Assembly (NCBI GenBank): GCA_021850325.1
Contig: JAJZMF010000023.1
Span: forward strand, 27,338-91,337
Direction: 5' to 3'
Source of the DNA: Actinomycetes bacterium
Lineage (GTDB): Bacteria; Actinomycetota; Acidimicrobiia; Acidimicrobiales; Palsa-688
DNA length: 64,000 nucleotides
The notes beneath the pieces are model-generated. The model saw only the letters and a list, made by a program, of their open reading frames with translations, was not told the origin of the DNA and searched no databases. A program made the translations under genes and the position numbers. Below, in pieces: positions 1-8,401 of this stretch; position 1 is the stretch's first letter, and every line of letters begins with the position of its first letter.

Positions 1-950
1 GGCAGGTGTGGGACGAGGTGGACCTGCTGGTGAAGGTCAAGGAGCCCGTCGGCCCCGAGCTCGGGTACCTGCGGCCGGGTCTAGTGCTCTTCACCTACCT
101 GCACCTGGCCGCCGCTCCCGAGCTGACGGCCGCGCTGGTGGGCTCGGGTGCCACGGGCGTCGCCTACGAGACCGTGGAGGACGCCTCGGGGCACCTGCCC
201 CTGTTGGCCCCCATGAGCGAGATCGCCGGTCGACTGGCGGGCCAGGTGGTGGCGCACCACCTGACCTCGCCTGCCGGAGGCAGGGGCATCCTGGCCGGCG
301 GCGCACCGGGAGTGGCCCCGGCGCGGGTGCTGGTCCTCGGTGGCGGGGTCGTCGGAGTGCACGCAGCACGCGTGGCCCGGGGCCTGGGGGCGGACGTGAC
401 GGTCCTGGAGCGTTCTGACGCCCGCCTGCGTTACCTGGACGAGCGCTTCGACGGTTCTGTCCGCTGCCTCATGTCCGACGCCCACAGCGTGCCCGAGCAG
501 CTCGCCCTGAGCGACGCCGTCATAGGTGCCGTGCTGCTCCCGGGCGCGGCGGCGCCCAAGCTCGTGAGACGGTCCATGCTGGCGGGCATGCCCGAGCGGG
601 CTGTGATCGTAGACGTGGCCATCGACCAGGGAGGCTGCGCGGAGACCTCTCGGCCCACCACGCACGACGAGCCCACTTTCGTGGTGGACGGGGTGGTCCA
701 TTACTGCGTCGCCAACATGCCCGGGGCCGTACCGGTCACCTCCACCCGCGCCCTGACCAACAGCACGCTGCCCTACCTGCACCGGCTGGCCGACACGGGC
801 CTGGACGCCTACTGCGGTGCTGACCCGGGCTTTGCCCGGGGTGTCAACGTGCGTGGCCACCGGATCGTGCACCCGGCCGTGGCGGAGGCCTACGCGGCCC
901 TGGAGAGCGGAAAAGACCGCAACCGCGGCACCGACGGCACAACGCGCTGA
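1..950 (+). CDS. ald: Alanine dehydrogenase, 5'-truncated by the window edge
   Basis: NAD-dependent alanine dehydrogenase, which interconverts L-alanine and pyruvate plus ammonia. About 316 residues are visible; the family is usually about 370, so roughly 55-60 N-terminal residues lie outside the window. The reading frame is open to base 3, and the GTG at base 6 is an internal valine, not the start. Visible family features are VKVKEP near the break (substrate-binding lysine), the YLHLA histidine, a Rossmann loop [17 protein letters not shown], the catalytic aspartate in VDVAIDQGG and the conserved [11 protein letters not shown] segment. The C-terminus is complete with a short charged tail. 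It reads co-directionally into the NERD-like gene after 64 bases. Confidence 0.93.
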   Translation, partial: QVWDEVDLLVKVKEPVGPELGYLRPGLVLFTYLHLAAAPELTAALVGSGATGVAYETVEDASGHLPLLAPMSEIAGRLAGQVVAHHLTSPAGGRGILAGGAPGVAPARVLVLGGGVVGVHAARVARGLGADVTVLERSDARLRYLDERFDGSVRCLMSDAHSVPEQLALSDAVIGAVLLPGAAAPKLVRRSMLAGMPERAVIVDVAIDQGGCAETSRPTTHDEPTFVVDGVVHYCVANMPGAVPVTSTRALTNSTLPYLHRLADTGLDAYCGADPGFARGVNVRGHRIVHPAVAEAYAALESGKDRNRGTDGTTR

Positions 951-1014
951 ACGGGGCTTTCCGTATCGCGCGCTTGCTCAAGCAGGCCGTCACCGGGTGC
1001 CGATCGCCTGAGCA

Positions 1015-1866
1015 ATGCTGTCGGAAGGACCATCCACGGTGCTGCGTGCTGCGATGTGGCGGGCTGGAGCGGCGCGGGCCGCCGGGCCGGGCGCCGTCCG
1101 GGGGGTGGCAGCCCCGGCCCTGGGCAGCGTGAGCCCCCTGCTGCCCGTGCGCCAGGGCGGTGCAGCTCCAGGGCCCGTCGAGCGGAGAGCGCGTGCCGAG
1201 CGCCGCTTGAGCAGCCTGCTGGCCGTGCTGTCGGACGGCGGTCTCGAGCGGCCCTCCCCGGCGCTCGAGGAGCCCGAGAGCGCCGGGAGGACGCCCAGGG
1301 CCCGGACGGCGGCCGTGAGCGGCCGCACCTGCCGTTCGGTGCGCCGGAACGTGGCGGTCGGAGGTCGCTACGGGGCGGCCATGGCCCGCCTGCTGGACCG
1401 GGTGTGCCCCGAAGAGGCCACCGTCCTGCACGACCTGGTGGTGCCGGGCACGTCGCTGCCGGTGGAGCACCTTGTGGTCGCCCCGCGGGGACTGGTGGTG
1501 GTGGGCCCCTGGCTGGTCCCTCCCGGTGCCGGGGACCGGGTGGAGGCCACGGTGGCCGCCCTGCAGTGCCATGCCGAGGTCACGACCGGGGTACCGGGCC
1601 GGTCCGAGGCGGTGCGGGCTGCCCTGCGCCGGGCGACGGGCCTGAGGGCCTGGCTGAGAGACAGCCACCCGGGCACGGTCGAGGTCATGGCGGCTGTCTG
1701 CTCGGCTCCGGCGCCCGCCGCCCCCCTTCCCCCGGCCGTGGTGGTGGACGGCCTGTGGTGCGGGCCGGTGGAGCGCCTGCCGGCCTGGCTCGGCGCCGGG
1801 GGCTCCCTCGGCTCGGCCGAGCGCGTACGTCTGGGGGCCCTGATGGTGCGGGAGCTGGCAGGCTGA
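1015..1866 (+). CDS. NERD-domain-like protein
   Basis: 283-residue protein of unknown function. The first ~115 residues are Ala/Arg/Pro-rich and probably disordered. Residues ~118-200 (LLDRVCPEEATVLHDLVVPGTSLPVEHLVVAPRGLVVVG) resemble the core of the nuclease-related NERD domain. The usual lysine of the PD-(D/E)xK-like core, expected just after the second strand (I-D-x-K), is not visible, so nuclease activity is doubtful. The start is uncertain: ATG at 1015, ATG at 1054 and later GTGs are all in frame, and no strong ribosome binding site decides between them. It sits between ald and pyk on the same strand. The family call rests on pattern only. Confidence 0.6.
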   Translation: MLSEGPSTVLRAAMWRAGAARAAGPGAVRGVAAPALGSVSPLLPVRQGGAAPGPVERRARAERRLSSLLAVLSDGGLERPSPALEEPESAGRTPRARTAAVSGRTCRSVRRNVAVGGRYGAAMARLLDRVCPEEATVLHDLVVPGTSLPVEHLVVAPRGLVVVGPWLVPPGAGDRVEATVAALQCHAEVTTGVPGRSEAVRAALRRATGLRAWLRDSHPGTVEVMAAVCSAPAPAAPLPPAVVVDGLWCGPVERLPAWLGAGGSLGSAERVRLGALMVRELAG

Positions 1867-1989
1867 GCATGCCGCCTGCAGGGCCGCACCCGGGGCCGGG
1901 GCGCCGCGCCGGCCGACCGGCAGCTGCGGTCGGGACGAGCCGGTTGCCCTGCATGTGCTCGGCGGCCCCGGATCGGTAATGCTAGAGGG

Positions 1990-3471
1990 GTGAGCCACAC
2001 CGACCCCTCCACCAAGTCAAGCCCTGCGCACCGTTACCTCGATGACAACACCCGCCGCACGAAGGTGGTGGCAACGATCGGCCCGGCCTCCGACTCCCTC
2101 GAGACCCTGGCAGCGATGCAGGAGGCGGGCATGGACGTCGCCCGCCTGCCCCTGGCCCACGGCTCCATAGACGAGGCTGTCGCCCGGCTGCGCCGGGTGC
2201 GCCAGGCCGCGCCTGAGGTGGGCGTGCTGGTCGACCTGCCCGGGCCCAAGATCCGCACCACGCCCTTTCCCGAGGGTGGGGTGCTGCTGGTAGCAGGTGC
2301 AGATGTGGTGCTCAGCCCGCAGGGCCTGGCGGCCCGTAGCGACGCGTCGACCATAGGAGTCTCGGTACCGGAACTGGTGGAGACCCTGCACGAGGGTGAC
2401 CGGGTGGCTCTCGGCGACGGAGGGGTTGCGCTCCTGGTGGAGTCCCGCGAGGGCTACTCGGTGCGCTGCCGCGTGGTGGCCGGGGGCAAGGTGCAGGGCC
2501 GGCCCGGGGTCACGGCGCCGGCTTCACGCCTCGCCCTGAAGACGCCCACGCCCGAGGACCTCCACCGCTTGGAGGTGCTGCTCGAAGAGGGCATCGAGAG
2601 CGTGGCCGTGTCCTTTGTCCGGACAGCAGCGGACCTCCACGAGGTCAAAGCCATGGCCGGCCGGGGCGTCCTGGTGTGCGCCAAGATGGAGACCCCCGAA
2701 GCCCTCGACGACATGGACAACATCCTCCAGGTTGCCGACACGGTGATGGTGGCCCGCGGTGACCTCGGCGTACGGGTGGCGTTGGAGGAGGTGCCCCACA
2801 TCCAGAAGCGGCTCATCCGTTCCTGCATCGCCTGGGGGCGCCCGGTGATCACCGCGACCCAGATGCTGGAGTCGATGGTGAGCTCCCCGGTGCCTACCCG
2901 GGCCGAGGTGACAGACGTGGCCAACGCCGTGTTCGACGGCACCAGCGCCGTGATGCTCTCGGCGGAGTCGGCGGTGGGCGTCGACCCGGTCAACGCCGTG
3001 GCGACGATGGCCCGCATCGCGCGCCGGGCCGACCTGGACTTCGACAGCAGCCACTGGGGACGCAACCTGCCGGCGCAGAACTTCGCCGCCGAGACGGCCT
3101 TCGGGGCGCGCATCACGGCTGCCGTCGGTGCTGCGGCCTGGCGTGCGTCCGTCGAGGAGAGGGCGGCCGTGATCGTGGCCTGTACCAACACGGGTGCAAC
3201 GGCGCGTGCGATCGCCCGCTACCGGCCCGCTGCCCCCATCGTTGCCGCCACGCCCTACGAGTACACGGCCCGCCAGTTGACCACCAGTTGGGGGGTGGAC
3301 ACCGTGCTGGTGCCCGAGGCGAAGAGCACGGACGAGGCGGTCAACCACGGCGTCGAGGCCGTGAGGGCAGCGGGTTACGCCAAGGCGGGGGACGTGGTCG
3401 TCGTTCTCGCCGGCTCGCTGCACGACCCGGAGCCGGTCACCGACACCCTGCGCCTGGTCCGCGTGTACTGA
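1990..3471 (+). CDS. pyk: Pyruvate kinase
   Basis: Final glycolytic enzyme, transferring phosphate from phosphoenolpyruvate to ADP. 493 residues; start GTG at 1990. Family landmarks are all present: TKVVATIGPAS near residue 25, VDLPGPKIRT (residues 81-90), SFVRTAADL, AKMETPEALDD, MVARGDLGV, ATQMLESM and GTSAVMLSAESA. The cation-site loop that normally reads ARLNFSHGS is here ARLPLAHGS (residues 51-59), so the Asn and Ser that coordinate K+ in the classic enzyme are Pro and Ala. The residue matching rabbit Glu117 is Lys87, the state associated with K+-independent pyruvate kinases. It ends 12 bases before the convergent DUF2079 gene, with a strong hairpin between and into that gene. Confidence 0.95.
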   Translation: MSHTDPSTKSSPAHRYLDDNTRRTKVVATIGPASDSLETLAAMQEAGMDVARLPLAHGSIDEAVARLRRVRQAAPEVGVLVDLPGPKIRTTPFPEGGVLLVAGADVVLSPQGLAARSDASTIGVSVPELVETLHEGDRVALGDGGVALLVESREGYSVRCRVVAGGKVQGRPGVTAPASRLALKTPTPEDLHRLEVLLEEGIESVAVSFVRTAADLHEVKAMAGRGVLVCAKMETPEALDDMDNILQVADTVMVARGDLGVRVALEEVPHIQKRLIRSCIAWGRPVITATQMLESMVSSPVPTRAEVTDVANAVFDGTSAVMLSAESAVGVDPVNAVATMARIARRADLDFDSSHWGRNLPAQNFAAETAFGARITAAVGAAAWRASVEERAAVIVACTNTGATARAIARYRPAAPIVAATPYEYTARQLTTSWGVDTVLVPEAKSTDEAVNHGVEAVRAAGYAKAGDVVVVLAGSLHDPEPVTDTLRLVRVY

Positions 3472-3482
3472 GCGGGCACCCT

Positions 3483-5078
3483 TCAGCGCCCCGTGCCGGC
3501 CCCGGCCGGCACGGGCTCGGGCAACCTCTTGTAGACCACGTAGTCCGCCGTCCGGGCCACGGCGCGGAACTGGTGGGAGATGCGGGCAAAAGTCGCCGTC
3601 CAGGGCGCGGAGCCCTGGTCGCAGCTCAAGCAGGCGGGCAGTACGAGGTACTGGACCCTGGAGGAGTACGGCCAGTCCGTCCCGTCGAAGCGGGGGTTGC
3701 CGTAGTAGACCTGGTGGAAGGGGTTGGGCCACATGTAGATGCTCACCCTGTGGTCGAGGGCCGGGACGAGCTCCTGCACGGCTGAAACCGATGCCGTGGG
3801 CGGGATCTGGCTTAGGAGCCGGTGGTCAGCGACCAGCCGGGGGGTGTTGTCGGCGGGGGCGAGGGCCGGCGCCCGGGAGAATGGCGCGGCACCCCAGAGC
3901 ACACAGGACCACAGTGCCGAGGCGGCGACCATGACGGTGACGGCGAGCCTTCTCGGCCCGGTCCTCAATCGGGACACGGCATAGACGCTCCCGCAGGTGA
4001 GCACCGCTGCCAGGGGCATCGAGTAGTGGTAGAGGATCTGCTGTTGGTAGGCGTCGTTCGAGATGAGGTTCACCGCCAGCTGGAGCACCCCCACCGCGGC
4101 GATCTCGGGCGATGCCAGGAAGGCCAGGCCCGAGCTGGCCCCCATCTGCCACAGGTACCAGGGCCGGGGGGACGAGGTGAGGTAGTCGACCAGCCGGCCC
4201 GGCCTGTTGATAGTGGTGCTGAACAGTCCGCCGAAGCCCCCGAAGGGGATGCGGCCGCCGTGGGCACTGGCGTAGCCGATGAGGGTGGGCACCAGGAAGA
4301 GGTTGTCGAACCCGGCCACTGCGGCGGAAGCGACCAGGCCCACCGCACCGGCTCTGCGGTCCCGTCGGAGCAGCGCCCAGATGGCGAGAGGCGCCGTGTA
4401 CAGGGCGGCGTCCTCCTTGCACATGAGGACCAGGGCGAGGCAGGCCAGGAAGAGACGGGGCCGCCAGCGGACAGCCCAGTAGATGGCCCAGGCCAACAGG
4501 AAGGTCTCGAAGGCCTCCACGTGGAACTGTTCGAGCGCCGTCTGCTGGAGCGCCGGGTTCAACAGGTAGGCCAGAGCGAACAGGGTGGCTAGGCTCCAGC
4601 GCTTCAGGAGGTGCTCGGCCAGCAGGTACACCGGCACGGCGGCGCCCGCCTGCAGCATCACCTGGACGACGAGCAGCGACGACGTGTGGGGGTACAGCCA
4701 GTACACCGGCACCAGGGTCAGGTAGATGAAGGAGGGGTGGTCGCCGAAGAGGTTGCGGCCGGCCACGGTGAGGTAGGGGTCGTGGAACCGGCTGAGGAGC
4801 CATATCCCCTGGTCGGGCTCCGCCATGTCGTAGGCGGGCTGGCCGAAGGAGTGGAGCATGGCGACGGCGATGGTGCCGAAGTGGACCACGTACCACAGGG
4901 CCACAACGGCCAGGGGCAGGTGCACGGCCCAGGGCGCCCTGGCGCGCAGCGACCGGACGGCCCCGGCCAGCGCACCGGGCAAGCGGCGCCACCAGGTCAG
5001 CCGCCCGGCCCCGTGGAGCGGTGCGGGCAGGGCCTCGGGTGGTGGGCCGGCCGTGGTCGTCTCGCCGGCACTGGCCAT
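3483..5078 (-). CDS. DUF2079 family polytopic membrane protein
   Basis: 531 residues if started at the ATG at 5078; in-frame sequence upstream is low-complexity Arg/Pro and has no protein-like pattern. A soluble N-terminus of ~45 residues is followed by about ten hydrophobic segments, with motifs such as YDMAEPDQGIWLLSRFHDPYLT and GDHPSFIYL that are typical of DUF2079 proteins. Those resemble GT-C-type integral membrane glycosyltransferases, but no activity is established. A C-terminal extracytoplasmic region contains a Cys-x2-Cys pair (LPACLSCDQGS). It is the last gene of the hopanoid operon, 62 bases after the dehydrogenase stop, so a role in modifying or handling the lipid is possible but unproven. 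Confidence 0.75.
   Translation of the reverse strand: MASAGETTTAGPPPEALPAPLHGAGRLTWWRRLPGALAGAVRSLRARAPWAVHLPLAVVALWYVVHFGTIAVAMLHSFGQPAYDMAEPDQGIWLLSRFHDPYLTVAGRNLFGDHPSFIYLTLVPVYWLYPHTSSLLVVQVMLQAGAAVPVYLLAEHLLKRWSLATLFALAYLLNPALQQTALEQFHVEAFETFLLAWAIYWAVRWRPRLFLACLALVLMCKEDAALYTAPLAIWALLRRDRRAGAVGLVASAAVAGFDNLFLVPTLIGYASAHGGRIPFGGFGGLFSTTINRPGRLVDYLTSSPRPWYLWQMGASSGLAFLASPEIAAVGVLQLAVNLISNDAYQQQILYHYSMPLAAVLTCGSVYAVSRLRTGPRRLAVTVMVAASALWSCVLWGAAPFSRAPALAPADNTPRLVADHRLLSQIPPTASVSAVQELVPALDHRVSIYMWPNPFHQVYYGNPRFDGTDWPYSSRVQYLVLPACLSCDQGSAPWTATFARISHQFRAVARTADYVVYKRLPEPVPAGAGTGR
3490..3515. terminator. Bidirectional terminator-like hairpin
   Basis: A near-perfect inverted repeat (12-bp arms CCCGTGCCGGCC and its complement, 2-nt centre) lies between the convergent pyk and DUF2079 genes and includes the last codons of the latter. 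There is no clear T-run, as is common in GC-rich actinobacteria. Confidence 0.55.
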
Positions 5079-5140
5079 GGACGGGGATGGTACCGGTGCG
5101 CCGCGGCGGGCACCACCCGCCGTCCCGGCGGGCACCACCC

Positions 5141-5887
5141 TCAGCGGGTCAGGCGCTCGGGAAGCCCGGACACTGCCCGGTACAGGCCGGGGGCTGCGGC
5201 GCTGAAGCGGCCCACCAGGCTCATCCAGGCCGGCACGACGACCTCGGGCCGCCGGTGCTCGATTGCGCCCACGATGGCGTCGACGGGCTTGGCCACCGAC
5301 ATGGGCGGGGGCCAGGACCGCTCGTAGGGACGGTTGCGCCGTGAGAAGAACGGCGTCTGCACGGCGGCCGGGCTGACCAGGGTCACCGTGGTGCCGGGCC
5401 ACTCCGCTCTCAGGCTGTCGGCCAGGCCCTTCAGGCCGGCCTTGGTGGCTGCGTAGGCAGCCTCGTAGGGGACCCCCACCAGCCCGGCCACCGAGCCCAC
5501 CAGGACCATCTGGCCCCCATGAGCCAGGTGGGGGGCCGAGACCCGCGCCAGTTGCATCGGCGCCCTCAGGTTGAGGTCCACGACGGCGTCGACCTCCTGA
5601 GCGGACATGGTGGCATAAGGGCCTGCCCAGCCCGCCCCGGCACAGGAGACGACGACGTCGAGGCCGCCCAGGGCGCCTACCGCTGCGCTCACCAGTTCGT
5701 CGACGAAGCCGGCCCTCCCGAGGTCCCCGGGCAGGGTGGCGACGGCCCCTGCCTGCTCGAGCGCAGCCAGGCTGCGCCGGTCGCGCCCGGTGCCGAAGAG
5801 CCGGGCCCCGGCAGGCACGAGCCTGGTTGCCAGAGCGGCGCCGATGCCGCTCGTCGCCCCGGTGAGCAGTACCCGGAGCCCGGCCAG
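5141..5887 (-). CDS. Short-chain dehydrogenase/reductase next to hpnH
   Basis: NAD(P)-dependent SDR of about 248 residues. The Rossmann segment RVLLTGATSGIGAALATRL is encoded upstream of the first ordinary start codon (GTG 5818), so a start at 5818 would delete the cofactor site. In this frame the codons back to the hpnH stop are GTT AGC ACC CGC CCC CTG; no ATG, GTG or TTG is present there. The coordinates use the CTG at 5887 as the most plausible start. Catalytic features are CAGAGW (NAG-like), the SVAG serine and YAATK (Tyr-x3-Lys). It lies between hpnH and a DUF2079 gene, so it may act on a hopanoid. Reduction of ribosylhopane is a candidate role, by context only. Confidence 0.78.
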   Translation of the reverse strand: MAGLRVLLTGATSGIGAALATRLVPAGARLFGTGRDRRSLAALEQAGAVATLPGDLGRAGFVDELVSAAVGALGGLDVVVSCAGAGWAGPYATMSAQEVDAVVDLNLRAPMQLARVSAPHLAHGGQMVLVGSVAGLVGVPYEAAYAATKAGLKGLADSLRAEWPGTTVTLVSPAAVQTPFFSRRNRPYERSWPPPMSVAKPVDAIVGAIEHRRPEVVVPAWMSLVGRFSAAAPGLYRAVSGLPERLTR

Positions 5888-5897
5888 GGGGCGGGTG

Positions 5898-6902
5898 CTA
5901 ACGGGCGTTGACCAGAGCCCGTACGGACTGGCGCAGGCTCCTGGTGGTCGCCATGACCGCGCTCGGCTCGAAGCCGCAGTGGGCCATGCAGTTGTGGCAG
6001 CGGGGGTCGCGGCCGCGCCCGTACTTGGACCAGTCGGTGGTCTCGACCAGCTCCCGGTAGGTCTCGGTGTAGCCGTCGGCCAGCAGGTAGCAGGGCCTCT
6101 GCCAGCCGAAGACGGAGTAGCTGGGTATGCCCCAGGGAGTGCACTCGAACTCCACCTTGCCTTCGAGGAAGTCGAGGAAGAGCGGGCTGTGGTTGAGCCG
6201 CCAGTGCTGGCGCTTGCCCTCGAAGGCCTTGCGGAACAGCTCGGTGGACTCGTTGGTGCGCAGGAAGTTGACCTGGTTCGGGGCCTTTTCGTAGGCGTAC
6301 CCGGGCGAGATCATCATGGTGTCGACCTCGAGCTCGTCGTTCAGGAAGTCCAGGACCTCCTGCACGGTGTGGGGCGAGTCGCTGTTGAAGAACGTGGTGT
6401 TCGTCGCCACGCGGAACCCGCGTGCCTTGGCCATGCGGATGGCCTCCACGGCCTTGTCGAATACACCGTCCCGGCTCACGGAGCTGTCGTGGCGCTCCTT
6501 CAGGCCGTCGATGTGCACCACCCAGCTGAAGGCCGGATGGGGCTTGAACAGGTCCAGTTTGCGCTCCAGCAGGATGGCGTTGGTGCACAGGTAGACGAAG
6601 CGCTTGCGCTCGAGCAGGGCCTCCACCATCTTGTCCATCTCGGGGTGCAGCAGCGGTTCGCCGCCCGCGATCGAGACCATGGGGGCACCGCTCTCCTCGA
6701 TGGCGGCGACGGCCTGTTCGACCGAGAGCCGCTTGCGCAGCACCTCCGTCGGGTACTGGATCTTCCCGCAGCCGTTACAGGAGAGGTTGCAGGCAAAGAG
6801 CGGTTCGAGCTCGACGATAAGCGGGAACTTGTCCCGGCCGGCCAGCTTCTGACGGGCCACGTAGGTCCCGACCTTTATGCTCTGGCGTAGCGGTACTCCC
6901 AT
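5898..6902 (-). CDS. hpnH: Adenosyl-hopene transferase, radical SAM
   Basis: Joins the 5'-deoxyadenosyl group of S-adenosylmethionine to diploptene to give adenosylhopane, the first step of side-chain extension. 334 residues from the ATG at 6902 (MGVPLRQSIKVG), the usual N-terminus of the family. The radical-SAM cluster motif CxxxCxxC is in FACNLSCNGCGKIQYP, followed by SIAGGEPLLHPE (the GGE motif). The C-terminus carries the extra cysteines CHNCMAHCGFEP seen in this family. The ATG overlaps the upstream stop by one base (TGATG), indicating coupling to the HpnG-IspH fusion. Sequence upstream of 6902 in this frame is antisense noise. Confidence 0.95.
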   Translation of the reverse strand: MGVPLRQSIKVGTYVARQKLAGRDKFPLIVELEPLFACNLSCNGCGKIQYPTEVLRKRLSVEQAVAAIEESGAPMVSIAGGEPLLHPEMDKMVEALLERKRFVYLCTNAILLERKLDLFKPHPAFSWVVHIDGLKERHDSSVSRDGVFDKAVEAIRMAKARGFRVATNTTFFNSDSPHTVQEVLDFLNDELEVDTMMISPGYAYEKAPNQVNFLRTNESTELFRKAFEGKRQHWRLNHSPLFLDFLEGKVEFECTPWGIPSYSVFGWQRPCYLLADGYTETYRELVETTDWSKYGRGRDPRCHNCMAHCGFEPSAVMATTRSLRQSVRALVNAR

Positions 6903-8401
6903 CAGCGGACCTCCACGGGTAGAGGGAACGTCACGTTCTCGATGCCTGTAGCCAGCTCGGACAGCTCCAGTGGGCCCAGGCTGCTGAGGCATGAAACGAC
7001 TTCCTGGACGAGCTCCTCCGGCGTGCTGGCACCGGCAGTGATGCCCACAGTACGGGCGTCCTCGAGCCAAGCCAACCGGATATCGGCCGCCGTGTCGACA
7101 AGGTGGGCGGGCCGCCCCTGGCGACGTGCCACCTCGACCAGGCGGTTGCAGTTGGAGGAATTGGGTGAGCCCACCACGAGCACCAGGTCGCAGGCGGGCG
7201 CCATGGCGCGGACCGCCTCCTGGCGGTTCTGGCTGGCGTAGCAGATGTCAGAGGCGTTGGGGTGGACCAGGTCCTTGAACATGGCGTCGAGCTCGGCCAG
7301 GGTACCTGCCACCTCGTCCAGGGCCAGAGTGGTCTGGGTCACCACCGCCGTGGGGCGGTCGGTGTCGAGCTCGAGCGTACGTACGTCCTCCGGGCCTTCT
7401 ACGAGGTGGGTGCCGGGCACGGTGCCGAGCGTGCCCTCCACCTCGTCGTGGCCTCGGTGGCCGACCAGCACGACCTGACGGCCGGCCGCCGCGTAACGCC
7501 GGGCTTCATGGTGGACCTTGGACACCAGCGGGCACGTGGCGTCGATGGCCCGCATCCCCCGCCGGGCTGCTTCCTCGTGGACCGCCGTCCCGACCCCGTG
7601 GGCCGAGAAGACCACGGTGGCGCCGTCGGGCGCCTCCTCCAGTTCTGTGATGAACACTGCGCCCGCCCGTTCCAGACGGCGCACCACCGAGGCGTTGTGA
7701 ACGATCTGGCGGCGCACGTACACGGGGGGCCCGGAAAGCGCCAGGGCTCTCTCGACGGTCTCGATGGCCCTGTGCACACCGGCGCAGAACGACCGCGGTT
7801 CGGCCAGCAGGGCCTTCCGTGGGCCGGTGGCCCCGGCCCAGCGGGTGAGCGCCGGGGTGGCTGCCCGCAGCGAGGCGAGGGCCCGGCTGGCCCCCATGAG
7901 GCCGGCCGGGCTCAGCAGCTCCCGGGAGGCCGTGTCGGACACGGCGCGGACCACGGCCACGGGGCCGGTGGCCCGGGCCACGACGGCCGCGGACTCCATG
8001 TCGACCACGTCCGCAACCCGGGCGAGCTCACGGCGCTCGGCTCCGGTCACCAGGTGGTCGGTGCTGGCCACCGTCCCGCACCGGGCGCGCAGGCCCAGTG
8101 AGCGCAGCTCGGCCGCCAGCAGGGGGGCAGAGGCGAGCATGGCCACTTCGGAGCCGTCGGGGCGGACGACTTTCTGGGCCACCACCAGGTCGCCCACCTC
8201 CAGGTCGTCTGCCAGGCCGCCGCCCGCCCCCACCAGGGCGAGCGCCTCTCCCTCGGGCACCGGGCGCCGGGCCAGGAGGCGCTGCATCGCAGCGTCGGCC
8301 CGTGAGGGCCCCATACCGGTACGGGTGACCCGGGGGTGCGACGGGGCGCTTGCCAGGGCCATCGCCTCGAGACGCAGGGGGGCCAGCAGGAGCAGGGTCA
8401 T
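6902..8401 (-). CDS. hpnG-ispH: Fused adenosylhopane phosphorylase (HpnG) and HMB-PP reductase (IspH)
   Basis: One 499-residue frame carries two enzymes. Residues 1-~188 are a nucleoside-phosphorylase fold (VGAGGGL, DMESAAV at 134-140, VSDTAS at 154-159), matching HpnG, which removes adenine from adenosylhopane. From ~195 to 499 it is IspH (LytB), the 4Fe-4S enzyme making IPP and DMAPP from HMB-PP: cluster cysteines C206 (RSFCAGVHRA), C290 (DATCPLVSKVH) and C418 (SSNCNRLVEV), plus H235, H268 and the GHDEVEGTLG motif with E320. The join is near base 7828 with no internal stop. The ATG at 8401 overlaps the cyclase stop as ATGA. All key residues of both halves look intact. Confidence 0.93.
   Translation of the reverse strand: MTLLLLAPLRLEAMALASAPSHPRVTRTGMGPSRADAAMQRLLARRPVPEGEALALVGAGGGLADDLEVGDLVVAQKVVRPDGSEVAMLASAPLLAAELRSLGLRARCGTVASTDHLVTGAERRELARVADVVDMESAAVVARATGPVAVVRAVSDTASRELLSPAGLMGASRALASLRAATPALTRWAGATGPRKALLAEPRSFCAGVHRAIETVERALALSGPPVYVRRQIVHNASVVRRLERAGAVFITELEEAPDGATVVFSAHGVGTAVHEEAARRGMRAIDATCPLVSKVHHEARRYAAAGRQVVLVGHRGHDEVEGTLGTVPGTHLVEGPEDVRTLELDTDRPTAVVTQTTLALDEVAGTLAELDAMFKDLVHPNASDICYASQNRQEAVRAMAPACDLVLVVGSPNSSNCNRLVEVARRQGRPAHLVDTAADIRLAWLEDARTVGITAGASTPEELVQEVVSCLSSLGPLELSELATGIENVTFPLPVEVR

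Noticed and set aside
844..1998. Long open frame on the minus strand opposite the NERD-like gene
   Set aside because: Composition is Arg/Pro/Gly/His noise without any domain; it is the antisense of coding DNA at very high GC.
5078..5402. N-terminal extension of the DUF2079 protein
   Set aside because: The added residues are Arg/Pro-rich noise and would overlap the dehydrogenase; ATG 5078 gives a normal protein.
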